Source: Bacillota bacterium (GTDB lineage: Bacteria; Bacillota; Clostridia; Lachnospirales; Lachnospiraceae). From it: DNA of 64,000 bases. A program made the position numbers and the translations under genes. The DNA lies in contig JAEYLX010000032.1 of assembly GCA_023407575.1 (NCBI GenBank), positions 1-64,000 on the forward strand. Direction: 5' to 3'. This document shows positions 9,241 through 19,350 of this stretch, piece by piece (the first letter of the stretch is position 1; each line of letters opens with the position of its first letter). The notes beneath the pieces are model-generated. The model made no database searches. It was not told the DNA's origin and worked only from the letters and a program-made list of their open reading frames with translations.

Positions 9241-10665
9241 ATGATTAAATTTGGTACCGGTGGTTGGAGAGCAATCATAGGCGATGAGTTTACAAAGACA
9301 AACATTCAGATTCTATCCAAGGCATTGGCTACAAAAATGAAGGATGAGGGTTTAGCAGAGAAAGGAATTGTACTTGGCTATGACCGACGTTTCCTTTCAA
9401 AGGAAGCAATGAGATGGGCAGCAGAGGTTTTTGCAGCAGAAGGAATTAAATCTTATTTGATTAATAAATCTTCTCCAACGCCTTTAATCATGTATTTTGT
9501 TATGAAATATGATTATCCTTATGGCATGATGATTACTGCTAGTCATAACCCTGCAATTTATAACGGGATTAAGGTATTTACCCAAGGTGGCAGAGATGCA
9601 GATGAGTTCCAGACCCAGGAAATTGAAGACTATATCAGTCATACGGAAGATACGGGTATTAACACATTGGAATACTGCAAAGCTCTTAATGCAGAGTTAG
9701 TATATGAAATTAATCCGATGAACGAGTACATTGATAATATTATTGAAGAAGTGGATATGCAGGCAATCAGGGACTGTGGACTTAGAATAGCATTAGATCC
9801 CATGTATGGTGTAAGTGAAACTTCTCTTAGAACCATTTTACTCACAGCCAGATGTGAGGTGGCAATCATTCATGATAGACATGATACCTTGTTCGGTGGA
9901 AAGTTGCCATCCCCATCAGCAGCTACCCTTCGAAGCCTGCAAAATTATGTAATCGACCATCATAGTGATATTGGTATTGCAACGGATGGAGATGCTGATC
10001 GAATTGGTGTTATTGATGATAATGGAAAGTTCCTTCATCCTAATGATATCCTGGTACTCCTGTATTACTATCTTTCTAAATATAAGGGGTGGCGTGGTCC
10101 GGCAGTTCGTAATATAGCAACCACTCATTTACTGGATAAGGTAGCTGAAAGCTTTGGAGAGAAATGCTATGAGGTTCCAGTTGGATTTAAACATATTTCT
10201 GCTAAAATGAATGAAACCAATGCAATCATAGGAGGAGAATCTTCCGGCGGATTAACGGTACGCGGTCATATCAAAGGCAAGGATGGCGTATATGCAGCAG
10301 CACTATTGGTAGAAATGATAGCAGTAATCGGAAAGAAGCTGTCTGAAATCTATGCAGATATCGTGGCTGAATACGGCACTTACTATATGGAAGAAAAGGA
10401 TTATTCCTTTAGCCAGGAGAAAAAGGTTGAGATTTTTCAGAAGCTTATGCTAGACAAGTTAATTCCTGAACTACCCTTTGAGGTAACAAAGATATCTTAT
10501 CTGGATGGGTGTAAAATTTGTTTTGAAAATGGTGGATGGGTGATTGCACGTTTTTCTGGTACAGAACCTTTGCTGCGTATTTTCTGCGAGATGCCGGATG
10601 CAGAGTCTGCAAAACAGATATGTGATATCTTCGAGGAATTTCTAGAACTATATAATAATTGTTAG
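9241..10665 (+). CDS. Phosphoglucomutase / phosphohexomutase
   Basis: It is an alpha-D-phosphohexomutase of 474 residues that would convert glucose-1-phosphate from the upstream phosphorylase to glucose-6-phosphate for glycolysis. The four active-site loops are visible: TASHNP with the phosphoserine (near 101), the metal-binding DGDADR (near 247), the sugar-binding GGESSGG (near 338) and the phosphate-binding RFSGTEP near the C-terminus. GGAGG precedes the ATG. It sits 11 bp after cellobiose phosphorylase and before a terminator, so the two form a bicistronic operon. Substrate preference for glucose over mannose or glucosamine is inferred from context. Confidence 0.9.
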   Translation: MIKFGTGGWRAIIGDEFTKTNIQILSKALATKMKDEGLAEKGIVLGYDRRFLSKEAMRWAAEVFAAEGIKSYLINKSSPTPLIMYFVMKYDYPYGMMITASHNPAIYNGIKVFTQGGRDADEFQTQEIEDYISHTEDTGINTLEYCKALNAELVYEINPMNEYIDNIIEEVDMQAIRDCGLRIALDPMYGVSETSLRTILLTARCEVAIIHDRHDTLFGGKLPSPSAATLRSLQNYVIDHHSDIGIATDGDADRIGVIDDNGKFLHPNDILVLLYYYLSKYKGWRGPAVRNIATTHLLDKVAESFGEKCYEVPVGFKHISAKMNETNAIIGGESSGGLTVRGHIKGKDGVYAAALLVEMIAVIGKKLSEIYADIVAEYGTYYMEEKDYSFSQEKKVEIFQKLMLDKLIPELPFEVTKISYLDGCKICFENGGWVIARFSGTEPLLRIFCEMPDAESAKQICDIFEEFLELYNNC

Positions 10666-10695
10666 TAAGCTGGTATAAATTATGCTATAATTAAG

Positions 10696-10726
10696 TGGGT
10701 TATCCGATAACGATAACCCATTTTTT
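10696..10726 (+). terminator. Rho-independent terminator
   Basis: A 9-bp stem (TGGGTTATC 10696-10704 with GATAACCCA 10712-10720) is followed by six Ts. It ends the cellobiose phosphorylase-phosphoglucomutase operon. Confidence 0.85.
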
Positions 10727-10970
10727 ATATAATAGAAAATCCTTAAATATTCTATTATGTAAAAAAGCCCTGTAGACTAATGATGCGCAGCTACACGCGG
10801 AATAAGCTTTGCATGAAAAGTTATAGAACGCGAGAGTGTGCGATGCATACTTTTGTTCAATGATATATGATTTCTTAAAACACCGTATTGTACGATGGTG
10901 TTTCATAATATAAGAAAGTAAATGATAGTATCATTATTATATTAAAACCTTATTACGTGGAGGTATTTAG
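10727..10970. other. Intergenic region without recognised gene
   Basis: The region has a moderately GC-rich patch (10778-10850) with imperfect self-complementarity and a small hairpin at 10878-10903 without a T run. A TGGAGG ribosome binding site lies near its end. Possible remnants of a dispersed repeat were considered but not shown. Confidence 0.3.
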
Positions 10971-12776
10971 ATGAAGAAAAGTGTTTCCCTTAGAAGACGT
11001 CTTTTGTTCCTGGTGGTGGCTCTATGGATGTTTCCAGTTATTTTTATTTATTCCTTTATGACGATTTCATACCGTCATGACATTATAAAGAAAACTAAAA
11101 TATTAATGGAAGAGAGCCTTAAGAACTTTACTTATTTTAATGCGCAGCGTATTGAGGAAGCAATTGATGCATCTAAGAATACCTCTTATGAACAAATAAT
11201 AGAAAAGGCATGGCTTAAATATCAAAAGGAAAAGATGACAAAGTCAGAGCTATATCGTGAGATTACAGGTAACCTCACCAGCAAATATTATAACAATAGT
11301 CGGTATGAAATTGCGGTATTTTATCTGGAAGAGGAGCCGGATCGAATTTATTATACAAAGCAAAAGGAAAGTAACTATATAGACATCTATAAAAATGAAG
11401 TTGCAAAAGCTGCGCAGGAAATCACTGAGATGGATTCCTCAGATGCACATGTGAGAGTAATTAATGGCAGAATATACATCATACGAAATCTATATACTTT
11501 AACAAATTATACGAAGTTTGGAACTCTGGTTCTGGAGCTGAACAAAAATAAGTTGATTGATGGTATCTCTTTAAACAAAGACTATGAATTCGCTTTCTAT
11601 ATTAATGACACTTCCTCGAGAATCTCTTTTGATAATAAACTCCTGGAAGAGAACAGGAGCGGAATATTAAATAAATTGACAGAGGTCTATTCGGTTAGCA
11701 ACAACCGAAAAACGATAGAGGCTAAGGACCTCAATTATCAAGGCATGATCTATCAGCAGAAATTTGATGACTTTCATTTTGGTGCAATTATGGTAGCGGA
11801 TGAGACGGTAATTTTCTCTGAATTGACTAATTTATATTTTGTAATGGTTTTTATTATGTTAATTGTAATTCCTATTTTTATTTATATGTTGTATTTCGTT
11901 TCTCATCATATCAGTAAGCCTATGAGCCGCATGATTGATGCAGCTAAAACCTTAGAAGCAGGTGATATCGGAAAGCAAATTTCTGGAAGTGCTATGCCGA
12001 ATAAAGAATTTGATGTTTTGCAGGTATCCTTTAATCAGATGTCTTCAAGAATTAAGTATCTTTTTGATTATGCCTATAGTGAGAAGCTTGCCAGAAAGGA
12101 TGCAAAAATTATTGCCTTACAATCACAGATAAACCCGCATTTCTTAAACAATACGTTGGAAATGATGAATTGGCAGGCGAGAATGGCTGGAGATGTTGCA
12201 GTTTCGAAGATGATAGAAGCACTGGGTACCCTTCTAAATTATAGTATGGATAGAAGCAATAAAAAGCTCATTAATCTATCGGAAGAGCTTCGTTGCGTGG
12301 ATGCGTATTGCTATATTATTTCCATGCGCTTTGGGAAGCGTTTAAAGATAGAAAAGGAAGTAGATGAAAGTCTGTTACAGGTACAAGTTCCACAACTAAT
12401 CCTGCAGCCTCTAATTGAAAATGCTGTGGTACATGGAGTGGAGACTATAAAAACAGGTACCATACAGATTAAAGTATGGAAAGACGCTGAAAATGCCGTA
12501 CTTCAAATTATAAATACCGGTAGATCTATGAATAGTGAGGATATAAGTCGTGTGGAGGCAATCTTAAGTGGAACCTACGAACAAAGTATTGAAGAAAAGA
12601 CAGCACATAAGTCAATGGGTATTCGAAACGTAAACGAAAGAATTAAGTTAATTTACGGTGAAGAATATGGATTGACAATTCTTCCGCTTGGAGAGAATGA
12701 AACTGCTTCTACAATTATGATACCTTTAGAGTATGATGATAATAAGGAAAATACAAAAGGACCAGACATTTTTTAG
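10971..12776 (+). CDS. YesM-type sensor histidine kinase
   Basis: This membrane sensor kinase is 601 residues long. A first helix (about 10-32) and a second (about 290-312) bound an extracellular sensor region of about 255 residues. A HAMP linker, a His_kinase domain with His390 in QINPHFLNN, and a HATPase domain with the N-box ILQPLIENAVVHG follow. This is the architecture of two-component kinases that govern sugar uptake genes in Firmicutes. The partner is the AraC-type response regulator encoded four genes downstream. The ATG follows GTGGAGG. Transporter genes lie between kinase and regulator, and the likely signal is an extracellular oligosaccharide, perhaps cellodextrin. Confidence 0.88.
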   Translation: MKKSVSLRRRLLFLVVALWMFPVIFIYSFMTISYRHDIIKKTKILMEESLKNFTYFNAQRIEEAIDASKNTSYEQIIEKAWLKYQKEKMTKSELYREITGNLTSKYYNNSRYEIAVFYLEEEPDRIYYTKQKESNYIDIYKNEVAKAAQEITEMDSSDAHVRVINGRIYIIRNLYTLTNYTKFGTLVLELNKNKLIDGISLNKDYEFAFYINDTSSRISFDNKLLEENRSGILNKLTEVYSVSNNRKTIEAKDLNYQGMIYQQKFDDFHFGAIMVADETVIFSELTNLYFVMVFIMLIVIPIFIYMLYFVSHHISKPMSRMIDAAKTLEAGDIGKQISGSAMPNKEFDVLQVSFNQMSSRIKYLFDYAYSEKLARKDAKIIALQSQINPHFLNNTLEMMNWQARMAGDVAVSKMIEALGTLLNYSMDRSNKKLINLSEELRCVDAYCYIISMRFGKRLKIEKEVDESLLQVQVPQLILQPLIENAVVHGVETIKTGTIQIKVWKDAENAVLQIINTGRSMNSEDISRVEAILSGTYEQSIEEKTAHKSMGIRNVNERIKLIYGEEYGLTILPLGENETASTIMIPLEYDDNKENTKGPDIF

Positions 12777-12966
12777 CAGTTCAGAAATCCATAACAAAAA
12801 TAAACAATAATATTGCATTATTTTGTTTTTAAGATAGCAAGAATAAACAAATAATGTCAAGTTGAACTAAAGTAATTTGTGTATCATGTATTTATAATAT
12901 AAGTATCCCAAGAGATGATAAGTTTCTCTTTTGGACATCTATATTATAATTTTAGGAGGGTATATT

Positions 12967-14310
12967 ATGAAAAAAATGAAAAAAGTATTATCCGTGTTGC
13001 TTGTATTTGCACTTGTAATGTCATTTACTGCATGTGCTAAGAACGAGGGTAATGCCGGTACCAAAACAGAAGATACTTCCAAAGACGATGCAACAAAAGC
13101 TCCAACTGATGCTCCTGTAGCTACAGAGCCAGCGGGGAATAATCCTGTTACTTTAACAACAGTTTCCATGTATGGTGGTACAGATGCAAATGCTGGAAAT
13201 TATCAAGCAATTAATGAACAGTTAATGAAAGATTATGACTACATAACAATTGAAGATGATTCCCAATCTGCTGATCAGGATTGGAAAACAAAAATCGCAG
13301 CTGACTTCGCAGTTGGCAACGAACCAGACGTTATCCAATACTTTACAGATGCAAATGCAAGTGATGTTTTAGCTGCAGACAAATTTGTAACAGTAGATGA
13401 AATCAAAGCAGTATATCCTGAATATGCTGGAGATACCCTTGACTCTGCACTTGCAGCATCCTCTAATCCAGATGGAGTTTCCAGAGCAGTTCCTACTACA
13501 GGATATTGGGAAGGTCTTTTTGTAAATAAGGACTTATTTGATCAATATCAGTTAGAACTTCCTACTGATTGGGATAAATTATTAAAGGCAATCGATGTAT
13601 TCAAACAGAATGATATCGTTCCTATCGCAGTTTCTTTAAATAACGTTCCTCATTACTGGATTGAGTTCTTAATGCTTGCAGCAGCAGGTCCTGATGGATA
13701 TACATCTGTTCCAGAAACAGCTCCAGAAGACTGGTGCAAAGGACTTGATTTATTCAAGACTTTAAGAGATTTAGGTGCATTCCCTGTTGATACAGATACA
13801 ATTGACAATGATTTTGCTGGTGAAATGTTTAAGAATAAGCAAGCAGCTATGCAGTTAGATGGTTCCTGGTATGCTGGTGGTATTCCTGATCAAGACAATA
13901 CCGTTCTTGTTTCCTTCCCTACCGTTCCAGGTGGCAAGGCAGAAGCTGGCTTTATCGTTGGCGGTATCTCCTCTGGTTTCTATATCACTAAGAAAGCTTG
14001 GGAAGATCCAGACAAGAGAGACGCAGCAGTTAAATTTGTTATGGCACATACCTCTTCCGCAGCAGTTCAGGTATACTGGAATGGTAATGGTCAGGCAGCA
14101 GCTGCTGTAACAGCAGTAGATAACATGACTCCACTTGGTATTTCCGGTATGGAATACAGCCAGGCAGCTAAAACTATCAGTTCTCCTACAGATTCAAGAA
14201 TCAGCCAGGAAGCTTATAACACTTTAGTTGCAGGTATTGTTGATGTTTCTACAGGCGCTAAAACTTCAAAAGAATTACTTGATGAAGTTCTTGCTTTAAA
14301 CGCTAAATAA
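12967..14310 (+). CDS. Sugar ABC transporter substrate-binding lipoprotein
   Basis: This is an extracellular solute-binding protein of family 1/8 type, 447 residues. It has a lipoprotein signal peptide whose lipobox is SFTAC, then a Thr/Asp-rich tether to about residue 55 and the two-lobe binding domain. The ATG at 12967 is chosen over an in-frame ATG 36 bases upstream because AGGAGGG precedes it directly. It would deliver an oligosaccharide to the two permeases encoded downstream. A hairpin between it and the first permease probably gives it higher expression. Cellodextrin is a likely ligand by context only. Confidence 0.88.
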   Translation: MKKMKKVLSVLLVFALVMSFTACAKNEGNAGTKTEDTSKDDATKAPTDAPVATEPAGNNPVTLTTVSMYGGTDANAGNYQAINEQLMKDYDYITIEDDSQSADQDWKTKIAADFAVGNEPDVIQYFTDANASDVLAADKFVTVDEIKAVYPEYAGDTLDSALAASSNPDGVSRAVPTTGYWEGLFVNKDLFDQYQLELPTDWDKLLKAIDVFKQNDIVPIAVSLNNVPHYWIEFLMLAAAGPDGYTSVPETAPEDWCKGLDLFKTLRDLGAFPVDTDTIDNDFAGEMFKNKQAAMQLDGSWYAGGIPDQDNTVLVSFPTVPGGKAEAGFIVGGISSGFYITKKAWEDPDKRDAAVKFVMAHTSSAAVQVYWNGNGQAAAAVTAVDNMTPLGISGMEYSQAAKTISSPTDSRISQEAYNTLVAGIVDVSTGAKTSKELLDEVLALNAK

Positions 14311-14400
14311 GGAAAACTAGTATAATCTATACAGAACTAAGCTTGAAAACCTATGGTTTCTTCGCTGTAGAGCTCTGAACGGATGCAAAATAAAAACTCG

Positions 14401-14437
14401 AAAGGGAGAGGGGATCAGTTTTCCCCCTCTCCCTTTT
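14401..14437 (+). terminator. Intercistronic hairpin between binding protein and permease
   Basis: A perfect 13-bp stem (14401-14413 with 14424-14436) is followed by a short T run. Such partial terminators after binding-protein genes let the lipoprotein be made in excess over its permeases, which is the probable role here. Confidence 0.7.
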
Positions 14438-14469
14438 ATAAGGATAAGGACAGGAAGGGCGAGATAATA

Positions 14470-15351
14470 ATGCTATATAAGAAAAAATCACCGTTATTTA
14501 TATTTTTGATACCAGGCTTATTGTTAATGACTATATTTTTATATGAGCCATTTATAGAAAATATAATTAATAGCTTTTACGATATGAAATCAGTAATACA
14601 GCTTCCAGGACAGGAATGGAAGTTTATTGGTTATGAGAATTATGAAAAACTATTTTCTGATCCTAAGGTAAAAATAGCAATATTAAATTCCTTAAAGATG
14701 ATGGTATTATCCGTTGTATTCCAAGTAGGGATAGCATTTATATTAGCAGTTCTTGTTGGACTGATTAAAAAGGGACAGCATATATTCCGTACTATTTATT
14801 TCTTTCCTATCGTTATATCAGCAACAGCAATCGGTTTACTTTTCAAACTTTTCTATAACTATAGCGGTGGTATGTTAAATCAGCTATTAAAAATATTAGA
14901 TATGAAACCCTTTAACTGGCTATCTGTGGAAACAGCCTTTGCAATGATTTCTGTTCCTATTCTGTGGAGTTATGTCGGCTTTTACTTTGTAATTATTTTA
15001 ACTGGATTAAATGCTATTTCAGATGATATCTATGAAGCAGCAGCTATTGACGGCTGCCCAAGATGGAAGCAAGTATTTTATATCACTATTCCATTACTTC
15101 GTGGTGTTCTTTGTACCTGTATTACTCTTGCAGTAACCGGTGCACTTAAGGTTTTCGATTTACCATGGGTAATCGTTCCCAAGGGGGCTCCTCAAGGTGT
15201 GACTCATTTCCTTGGTACTTACATGTATGAGCAGACATTTACCATTAGTAATATTGACTACGGTTCAACAATAGCCTTCTTAATTGTAATCTTAGGTGTT
15301 ATTGTCTCTAAGGCAGTATCAAAGATTATGAGACCGGATGCTAATCTGTAA
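14470..15351 (+). CDS. Sugar ABC transporter permease (MalF/UgpA type)
   Basis: The inner-membrane permease has 293 residues and six helices, with the EAA loop (EAAAIDGCPRWKQ) that docks the ATPase. I place the start at ATG 14470 (MLYKKKSPLF), preceded by AGGAAGGGCGAG. An in-frame ATG at 14383 would read through the intercistronic hairpin. It pairs with the next gene's product as the transport channel for the ligand of the upstream lipoprotein. No ATPase gene is in the operon, so a shared MsmK/UgpC-type ATPase elsewhere must power it. Confidence 0.88.
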   Translation: MLYKKKSPLFIFLIPGLLLMTIFLYEPFIENIINSFYDMKSVIQLPGQEWKFIGYENYEKLFSDPKVKIAILNSLKMMVLSVVFQVGIAFILAVLVGLIKKGQHIFRTIYFFPIVISATAIGLLFKLFYNYSGGMLNQLLKILDMKPFNWLSVETAFAMISVPILWSYVGFYFVIILTGLNAISDDIYEAAAIDGCPRWKQVFYITIPLLRGVLCTCITLAVTGALKVFDLPWVIVPKGAPQGVTHFLGTYMYEQTFTISNIDYGSTIAFLIVILGVIVSKAVSKIMRPDANL

Positions 15352-15408
15352 TCATTAAGGCAATGATTGAAACTAAGCATTGCCAACTTTTAAGGAATGG
15401 AGAAAATT

Positions 15409-16260
15409 ATGTCTGTTAAAACAAGAAGAAAACAAAGTAGTTTTAAGATTTCTGATATTTTTATTTACCTGGTATTAATCCTTTGGGGAGCAACAACTAT
15501 ATTCCCTTTTCTATGGATTATTAATAACTCCTTTAAACCATCGAGAGAGGTTATCAATTCCTCCTTTACACTGCCGGCCGATTTTACTTGGAGTAATTAT
15601 TTAAATGCCTTCGATAATCTAAATATTTTAGTAGCTTATAAGAATAGTTTGCTGATATCCGGAAGCGTTACAATTGCAGTTATGATTTTAGCTGCAATGA
15701 TGGCTTTTGCACTGACAAGATATCAGTTTAGAGGCAAGGAAATTATCATGGCCTTTATCATGGCAAGTTTGATGTTTCCGGCTTTCTCAACAATCATACC
15801 AGTATTTAGAATGATGTCTCAATTTAAATTAATTAATCATAATATAGCAGTTATTCTACCACAGATTGCAGGTAACTTAAGCTTTGCAGCAGTCGTAATG
15901 ATTGGATATATGCGTGGCCTTCCACTTGAGATGGAAGAGGCGGCTTATATGGAAGGCGCTAAAGTTAGGCAGGTATTTACTCGTATCATAATACCGCTAT
16001 CAAAACCTTCGTTGGCAACCGTGGCTATTTTCACTTTCTTATGGTCCTACAATGACTTATTTACACAGTTAATTATGATTCGTAGACGTGCAATGTATCC
16101 GGTATGTGCCCTGTTAAATGAGATTAGCTCCAAGTACGGTACCGATTATGGCTTAATGGCATCCTCTATCGCAATCATTATTATCCCAGTGTTAATTGTT
16201 TACATTTTCTTGCAGAAAAACATTATCAAAGGTTTGACAGCTGGAGCATTAAAAGGTTAG
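15409..16260 (+). CDS. Sugar ABC transporter permease (MalG/UgpE type)
   Basis: The second permease has 283 residues and six helices, with an EAA-type loop (MEEAAYMEGAKVRQVF) near residue 185. The start at ATG 15409 has GGAG 8 bases upstream. The in-frame ATG at 15397 contains part of that site. It follows the first permease by 57 bp and ends 43 bp before the response regulator gene. Together with the preceding permease it would form the importer channel. Confidence 0.88.
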   Translation: MSVKTRRKQSSFKISDIFIYLVLILWGATTIFPFLWIINNSFKPSREVINSSFTLPADFTWSNYLNAFDNLNILVAYKNSLLISGSVTIAVMILAAMMAFALTRYQFRGKEIIMAFIMASLMFPAFSTIIPVFRMMSQFKLINHNIAVILPQIAGNLSFAAVVMIGYMRGLPLEMEEAAYMEGAKVRQVFTRIIIPLSKPSLATVAIFTFLWSYNDLFTQLIMIRRRAMYPVCALLNEISSKYGTDYGLMASSIAIIIIPVLIVYIFLQKNIIKGLTAGALKG

Positions 16261-16303
16261 AATCAACTTAATTGAAATGTAGCAGAATAGGGGAAGATCG
16301 CAG

Positions 16304-17095
16304 ATGTATAAGGTCGTAATAATTGATGATGAGCCAATCATTGTGGAAGGGATTTCAAGAATGATTTCCTGGGAGAACTTTAAGTGTAAAATTGTTGCTA
16401 CCGCAAATGATGGAATGGAAGGAACGGAGATTATACATAAATATACTCCGGATATTGTTATTACGGATATTGCTATGCCCGATATGGATGGGTTAGCTAT
16501 GATCGCGGGCGTAAAATCACAGTTACCGGATATGGAAATTAGTATTTTAACTGGTTACCGTGAATTTGAATTTGCGCAAAAAGCGATCAATCTGGGGGTT
16601 ACCAGATTCTTATTAAAACCCTCTAATTTAGAGGAAATAGAAGAAGCTATATCAGCAATGATTAAGAAGCTTCAAGAAAATGGGATTAGCCCAGATTCTG
16701 ATGCAAGAAACCAGCAGGATTTGGAACGAATGGATAATGAGGCTAGTAATTTCATTGTAACGAATGCAATCCGTTATATGGAACACAACTATATGCATAA
16801 GATTTCCCTTTCTGAAGTTGCAGAGAAAACCTATGTTAGTCAGTGGCATTTGAGTAAGTTATTAAATCGCAATCTTGGACAGAATTTTTCTGAAATATTA
16901 AATAATATTCGCATAAAGGAAGCACAGAAACTACTAAGAAATCCCTCTCTTCGCATTGGTGACATTGCTGAACGGGTTGGGTTTATGGATATGGCGCACT
17001 TTTCTAGGGTATTTAAAAAAAGTGTGGGCATTTCTGCAAATGAATATCGCAATTCTATTTCACAAAAGGATATCGAAGTACAAATAGAGAAATGA
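16304..17095 (+). CDS. YesN-type AraC-family response regulator
   Basis: This transcription regulator of 263 residues has an N-terminal receiver domain (1-120, phospho-acceptor Asp55 in VITDIAMP, Lys near 105 in LLKPS) and a C-terminal AraC/XylS double helix-turn-helix (about 155-255). It is the likely partner of the YesM-type kinase at the head of the operon and would activate transport or cellulase genes. It is shorter than many YesN proteins because the linker is only about 35 residues. A chemoreceptor gene follows after 10 bp. Confidence 0.9.
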   Translation: MYKVVIIDDEPIIVEGISRMISWENFKCKIVATANDGMEGTEIIHKYTPDIVITDIAMPDMDGLAMIAGVKSQLPDMEISILTGYREFEFAQKAINLGVTRFLLKPSNLEEIEEAISAMIKKLQENGISPDSDARNQQDLERMDNEASNFIVTNAIRYMEHNYMHKISLSEVAEKTYVSQWHLSKLLNRNLGQNFSEILNNIRIKEAQKLLRNPSLRIGDIAERVGFMDMAHFSRVFKKSVGISANEYRNSISQKDIEVQIEK

Positions 17096-17105
17096 GAGTG
17101 AAATC

Positions 17106-19184
17106 ATGTCTATTTCAGTGAAGAGAAAGAGTAAAGAAGCAAGAGCTAATCACCGAGGGAATGGTTTTGGTATTCATGGAATTAAGGTGAAATTGTTGTT
17201 CTCCTTTCTTCTTCCGGTAATTAGCATTATGGCACTGGGTGCACTGTCGTATCAGAAGGCACTGAATGGAATTATATCAAATTATAAAGATGCGGTAAGT
17301 GATACGGTGGATACCACAGGCAAATACTTTGACCTGGGCTTTCAGTCCATAGAAGCCTCGGCAAATCAATTAGCCGTAGGTGATAATATGAAGGATCCAA
17401 AGGAGTATGGTTCCTATAAAAGTATACATAAATCCATCATTGCGAATCTGACAGCGAATAAATTTATGAGCAATATCCATATATTTTCAAAGGATGGTGT
17501 AGCAATTTCAACAAAAACTGGTGCAAGGAAGGAAGATATTTATTCGGACTTTGTAACATCAGAAACAGTAAGCCTTTTCGGAGAGGATAAGGATAGTATT
17601 TGGGTTGGGAGACATGAAAATATTGACGAAGTATTCAAGCTGGATGCTTCAAAGTATGGTCTCTCCCTAATAAAGCAAATGAGAGCTACGAGTGGGTTCT
17701 CGCAAACTGGAAACGATGTAATTGGTTATATTGTTATGGATATAAAACCAGAAATAATTCTGGAAACACTAAACAGCTTTACCTGGGGTGAGGGAAGCAT
17801 TACTTCATTTATTACCAGTGATGGCAGGGAATGGAATTCAGTAACAAAGGATGCCGCACTGTTTACTACGCAAATGTTCTATAAGAACACACAAAATAGC
17901 ATAGAACCAAGTGGTGTTGACTATGTACAATATGAGGGCAAGGAGTATTTATATCTATATTCAAGAATTCAAACCTCTGGAGCCATGATCTGTGGACTGA
18001 TTCCGAAAGAACTTATTATAAAACAAGCAGATGACATTAAAATAATTACTATAATTATGGTAATCATAACTTCGATTGCAGCTATATTATTAGGAAGTTT
18101 CATGTCCTCAAGAATTGGAAGTGCAACTCATAAAATGGTAGGTGTATTAAAAAAGGCATCGGAAGGCAATCTGACCGCTCAACTTAGTATCCATGGAAAA
18201 GATGAATTATCGTATCTTTCAGAACAACTGAATCACATGTTTTCACGCATGCGAGGACTACTGGAAAAGGTTGCAACAGTTGGAACACAGGTATCTGACT
18301 CTACCACGAATGTGAGCCATACCACAGAGGAATTAATAAAGGCTGCAAATGAGTTAACAGTAGCAATTAATGAAATTGAAAAAGGGATGGAAAATCAAGC
18401 TTCAGATACAGAAAGCTGTCTAAAGCAGATGGAAACCTTATCGGAAAAAGTAAATCAGGTAAATTGCAGTACCAGTAAAATAAATACTATTTCCCAAGAA
18501 GCAAAACTAGTTACCGGAAATGGAATTATGCTGGTGGAAGACTTAAATCAAAAGTCCCAGGCTACCAATGAGATTACCAAATCTGTAATTCAAAACATTG
18601 AATGTTTAGAAATTGAATCCAACTCAATTTCTGAAATACTTGGTGTAATAAAAGATATTGCACAGCAAACGAACTTACTGTCGCTGAATGCTTCCATAGA
18701 AGCAGCGAGGGCAGGAGAGGCTGGCAAAGGCTTTGCCGTTGTTGCGGATGCAGTTCGCGAACTTGCCGATCAGTCCTTACAAGCATCAGTAAAAATTCAA
18801 AGTATTATACAAGGGATTCAGGAACGAACGAAGCTAACGTTTACATCCGCAAAAGAGGCGGAAGGATTCCTTCTCTTACAGGGAGAAGCTTTGGAAAAAA
18901 CAATTCAAGCTTTTGGTGATGTTAATTTCCATGTAGAAAAGCTTACACATACGGTAGAGGGAATTACTTCTGAGGTTAGTGCAATTGAGCAAGTTAAGAA
19001 TAGTACATTAAATGCAATGACAGATATTTCAGCAGTTGCGCAGCAGACCGTGGCAGTAACAGAAGAAATGAAGACAACCGCTAAGTCGCAGATGTTTGCA
19101 GTTCAAAAACTGAATGAGACAGTAAACAGACTGTCTGGTAATACTTCAGATTTTGGAGAAGCTGTTAATACCTTTCGATTTTAA
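17106..19184 (+). CDS. Methyl-accepting chemotaxis protein
   Basis: This transmembrane chemoreceptor has 692 residues. It contains a membrane helix at about 30-50, an extracellular sensor of about 260 residues (probably a Cache-type fold), a second helix at about 313-333, a HAMP domain, and a long cytoplasmic coiled coil. The hairpin tip carries the conserved IAQQTNLLSLNASIEAARAG. It sits 10 bp after the response regulator, so it belongs to the sugar uptake operon, tying swimming behaviour to the same substrate. It may sense the sugar directly or through the binding lipoprotein. Confidence 0.9.
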   Translation: MSISVKRKSKEARANHRGNGFGIHGIKVKLLFSFLLPVISIMALGALSYQKALNGIISNYKDAVSDTVDTTGKYFDLGFQSIEASANQLAVGDNMKDPKEYGSYKSIHKSIIANLTANKFMSNIHIFSKDGVAISTKTGARKEDIYSDFVTSETVSLFGEDKDSIWVGRHENIDEVFKLDASKYGLSLIKQMRATSGFSQTGNDVIGYIVMDIKPEIILETLNSFTWGEGSITSFITSDGREWNSVTKDAALFTTQMFYKNTQNSIEPSGVDYVQYEGKEYLYLYSRIQTSGAMICGLIPKELIIKQADDIKIITIIMVIITSIAAILLGSFMSSRIGSATHKMVGVLKKASEGNLTAQLSIHGKDELSYLSEQLNHMFSRMRGLLEKVATVGTQVSDSTTNVSHTTEELIKAANELTVAINEIEKGMENQASDTESCLKQMETLSEKVNQVNCSTSKINTISQEAKLVTGNGIMLVEDLNQKSQATNEITKSVIQNIECLEIESNSISEILGVIKDIAQQTNLLSLNASIEAARAGEAGKGFAVVADAVRELADQSLQASVKIQSIIQGIQERTKLTFTSAKEAEGFLLLQGEALEKTIQAFGDVNFHVEKLTHTVEGITSEVSAIEQVKNSTLNAMTDISAVAQQTVAVTEEMKTTAKSQMFAVQKLNETVNRLSGNTSDFGEAVNTFRF

Positions 19185-19235
19185 GCTATTATAATATTCT
19201 TTGGAAGTGTTAATAGCTTTGAAGAGAGTGTCAAA

Positions 19236-19249
19236 AGTCAATTTTGACT
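19236..19249. promoter_or_regulatory. Short palindrome upstream of nagA
   Basis: AGTCAA-TT-TTGACT has 6-bp arms. The right arm could also be a -35 box (TTGACT), with TGCATA 17 bases on as a poor -10. It is a candidate operator or promoter for nagAB. No regulator is identified. Confidence 0.25.
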
Positions 19250-19350
19250 ATATAGATGATTATTTGTGCATATAGCTTCATTAAACAAATTTTACTAGAG
19301 CATTTGAAAATCTAATCAACTTAAAACTTTTCAAATTTTGAATAGAAAGA

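Noticed and set aside
10700..10906. 68-residue minus-strand ORF after the phosphoglucomutase gene
   Set aside because: It starts from no ribosome binding site and overlaps the terminator hairpin.
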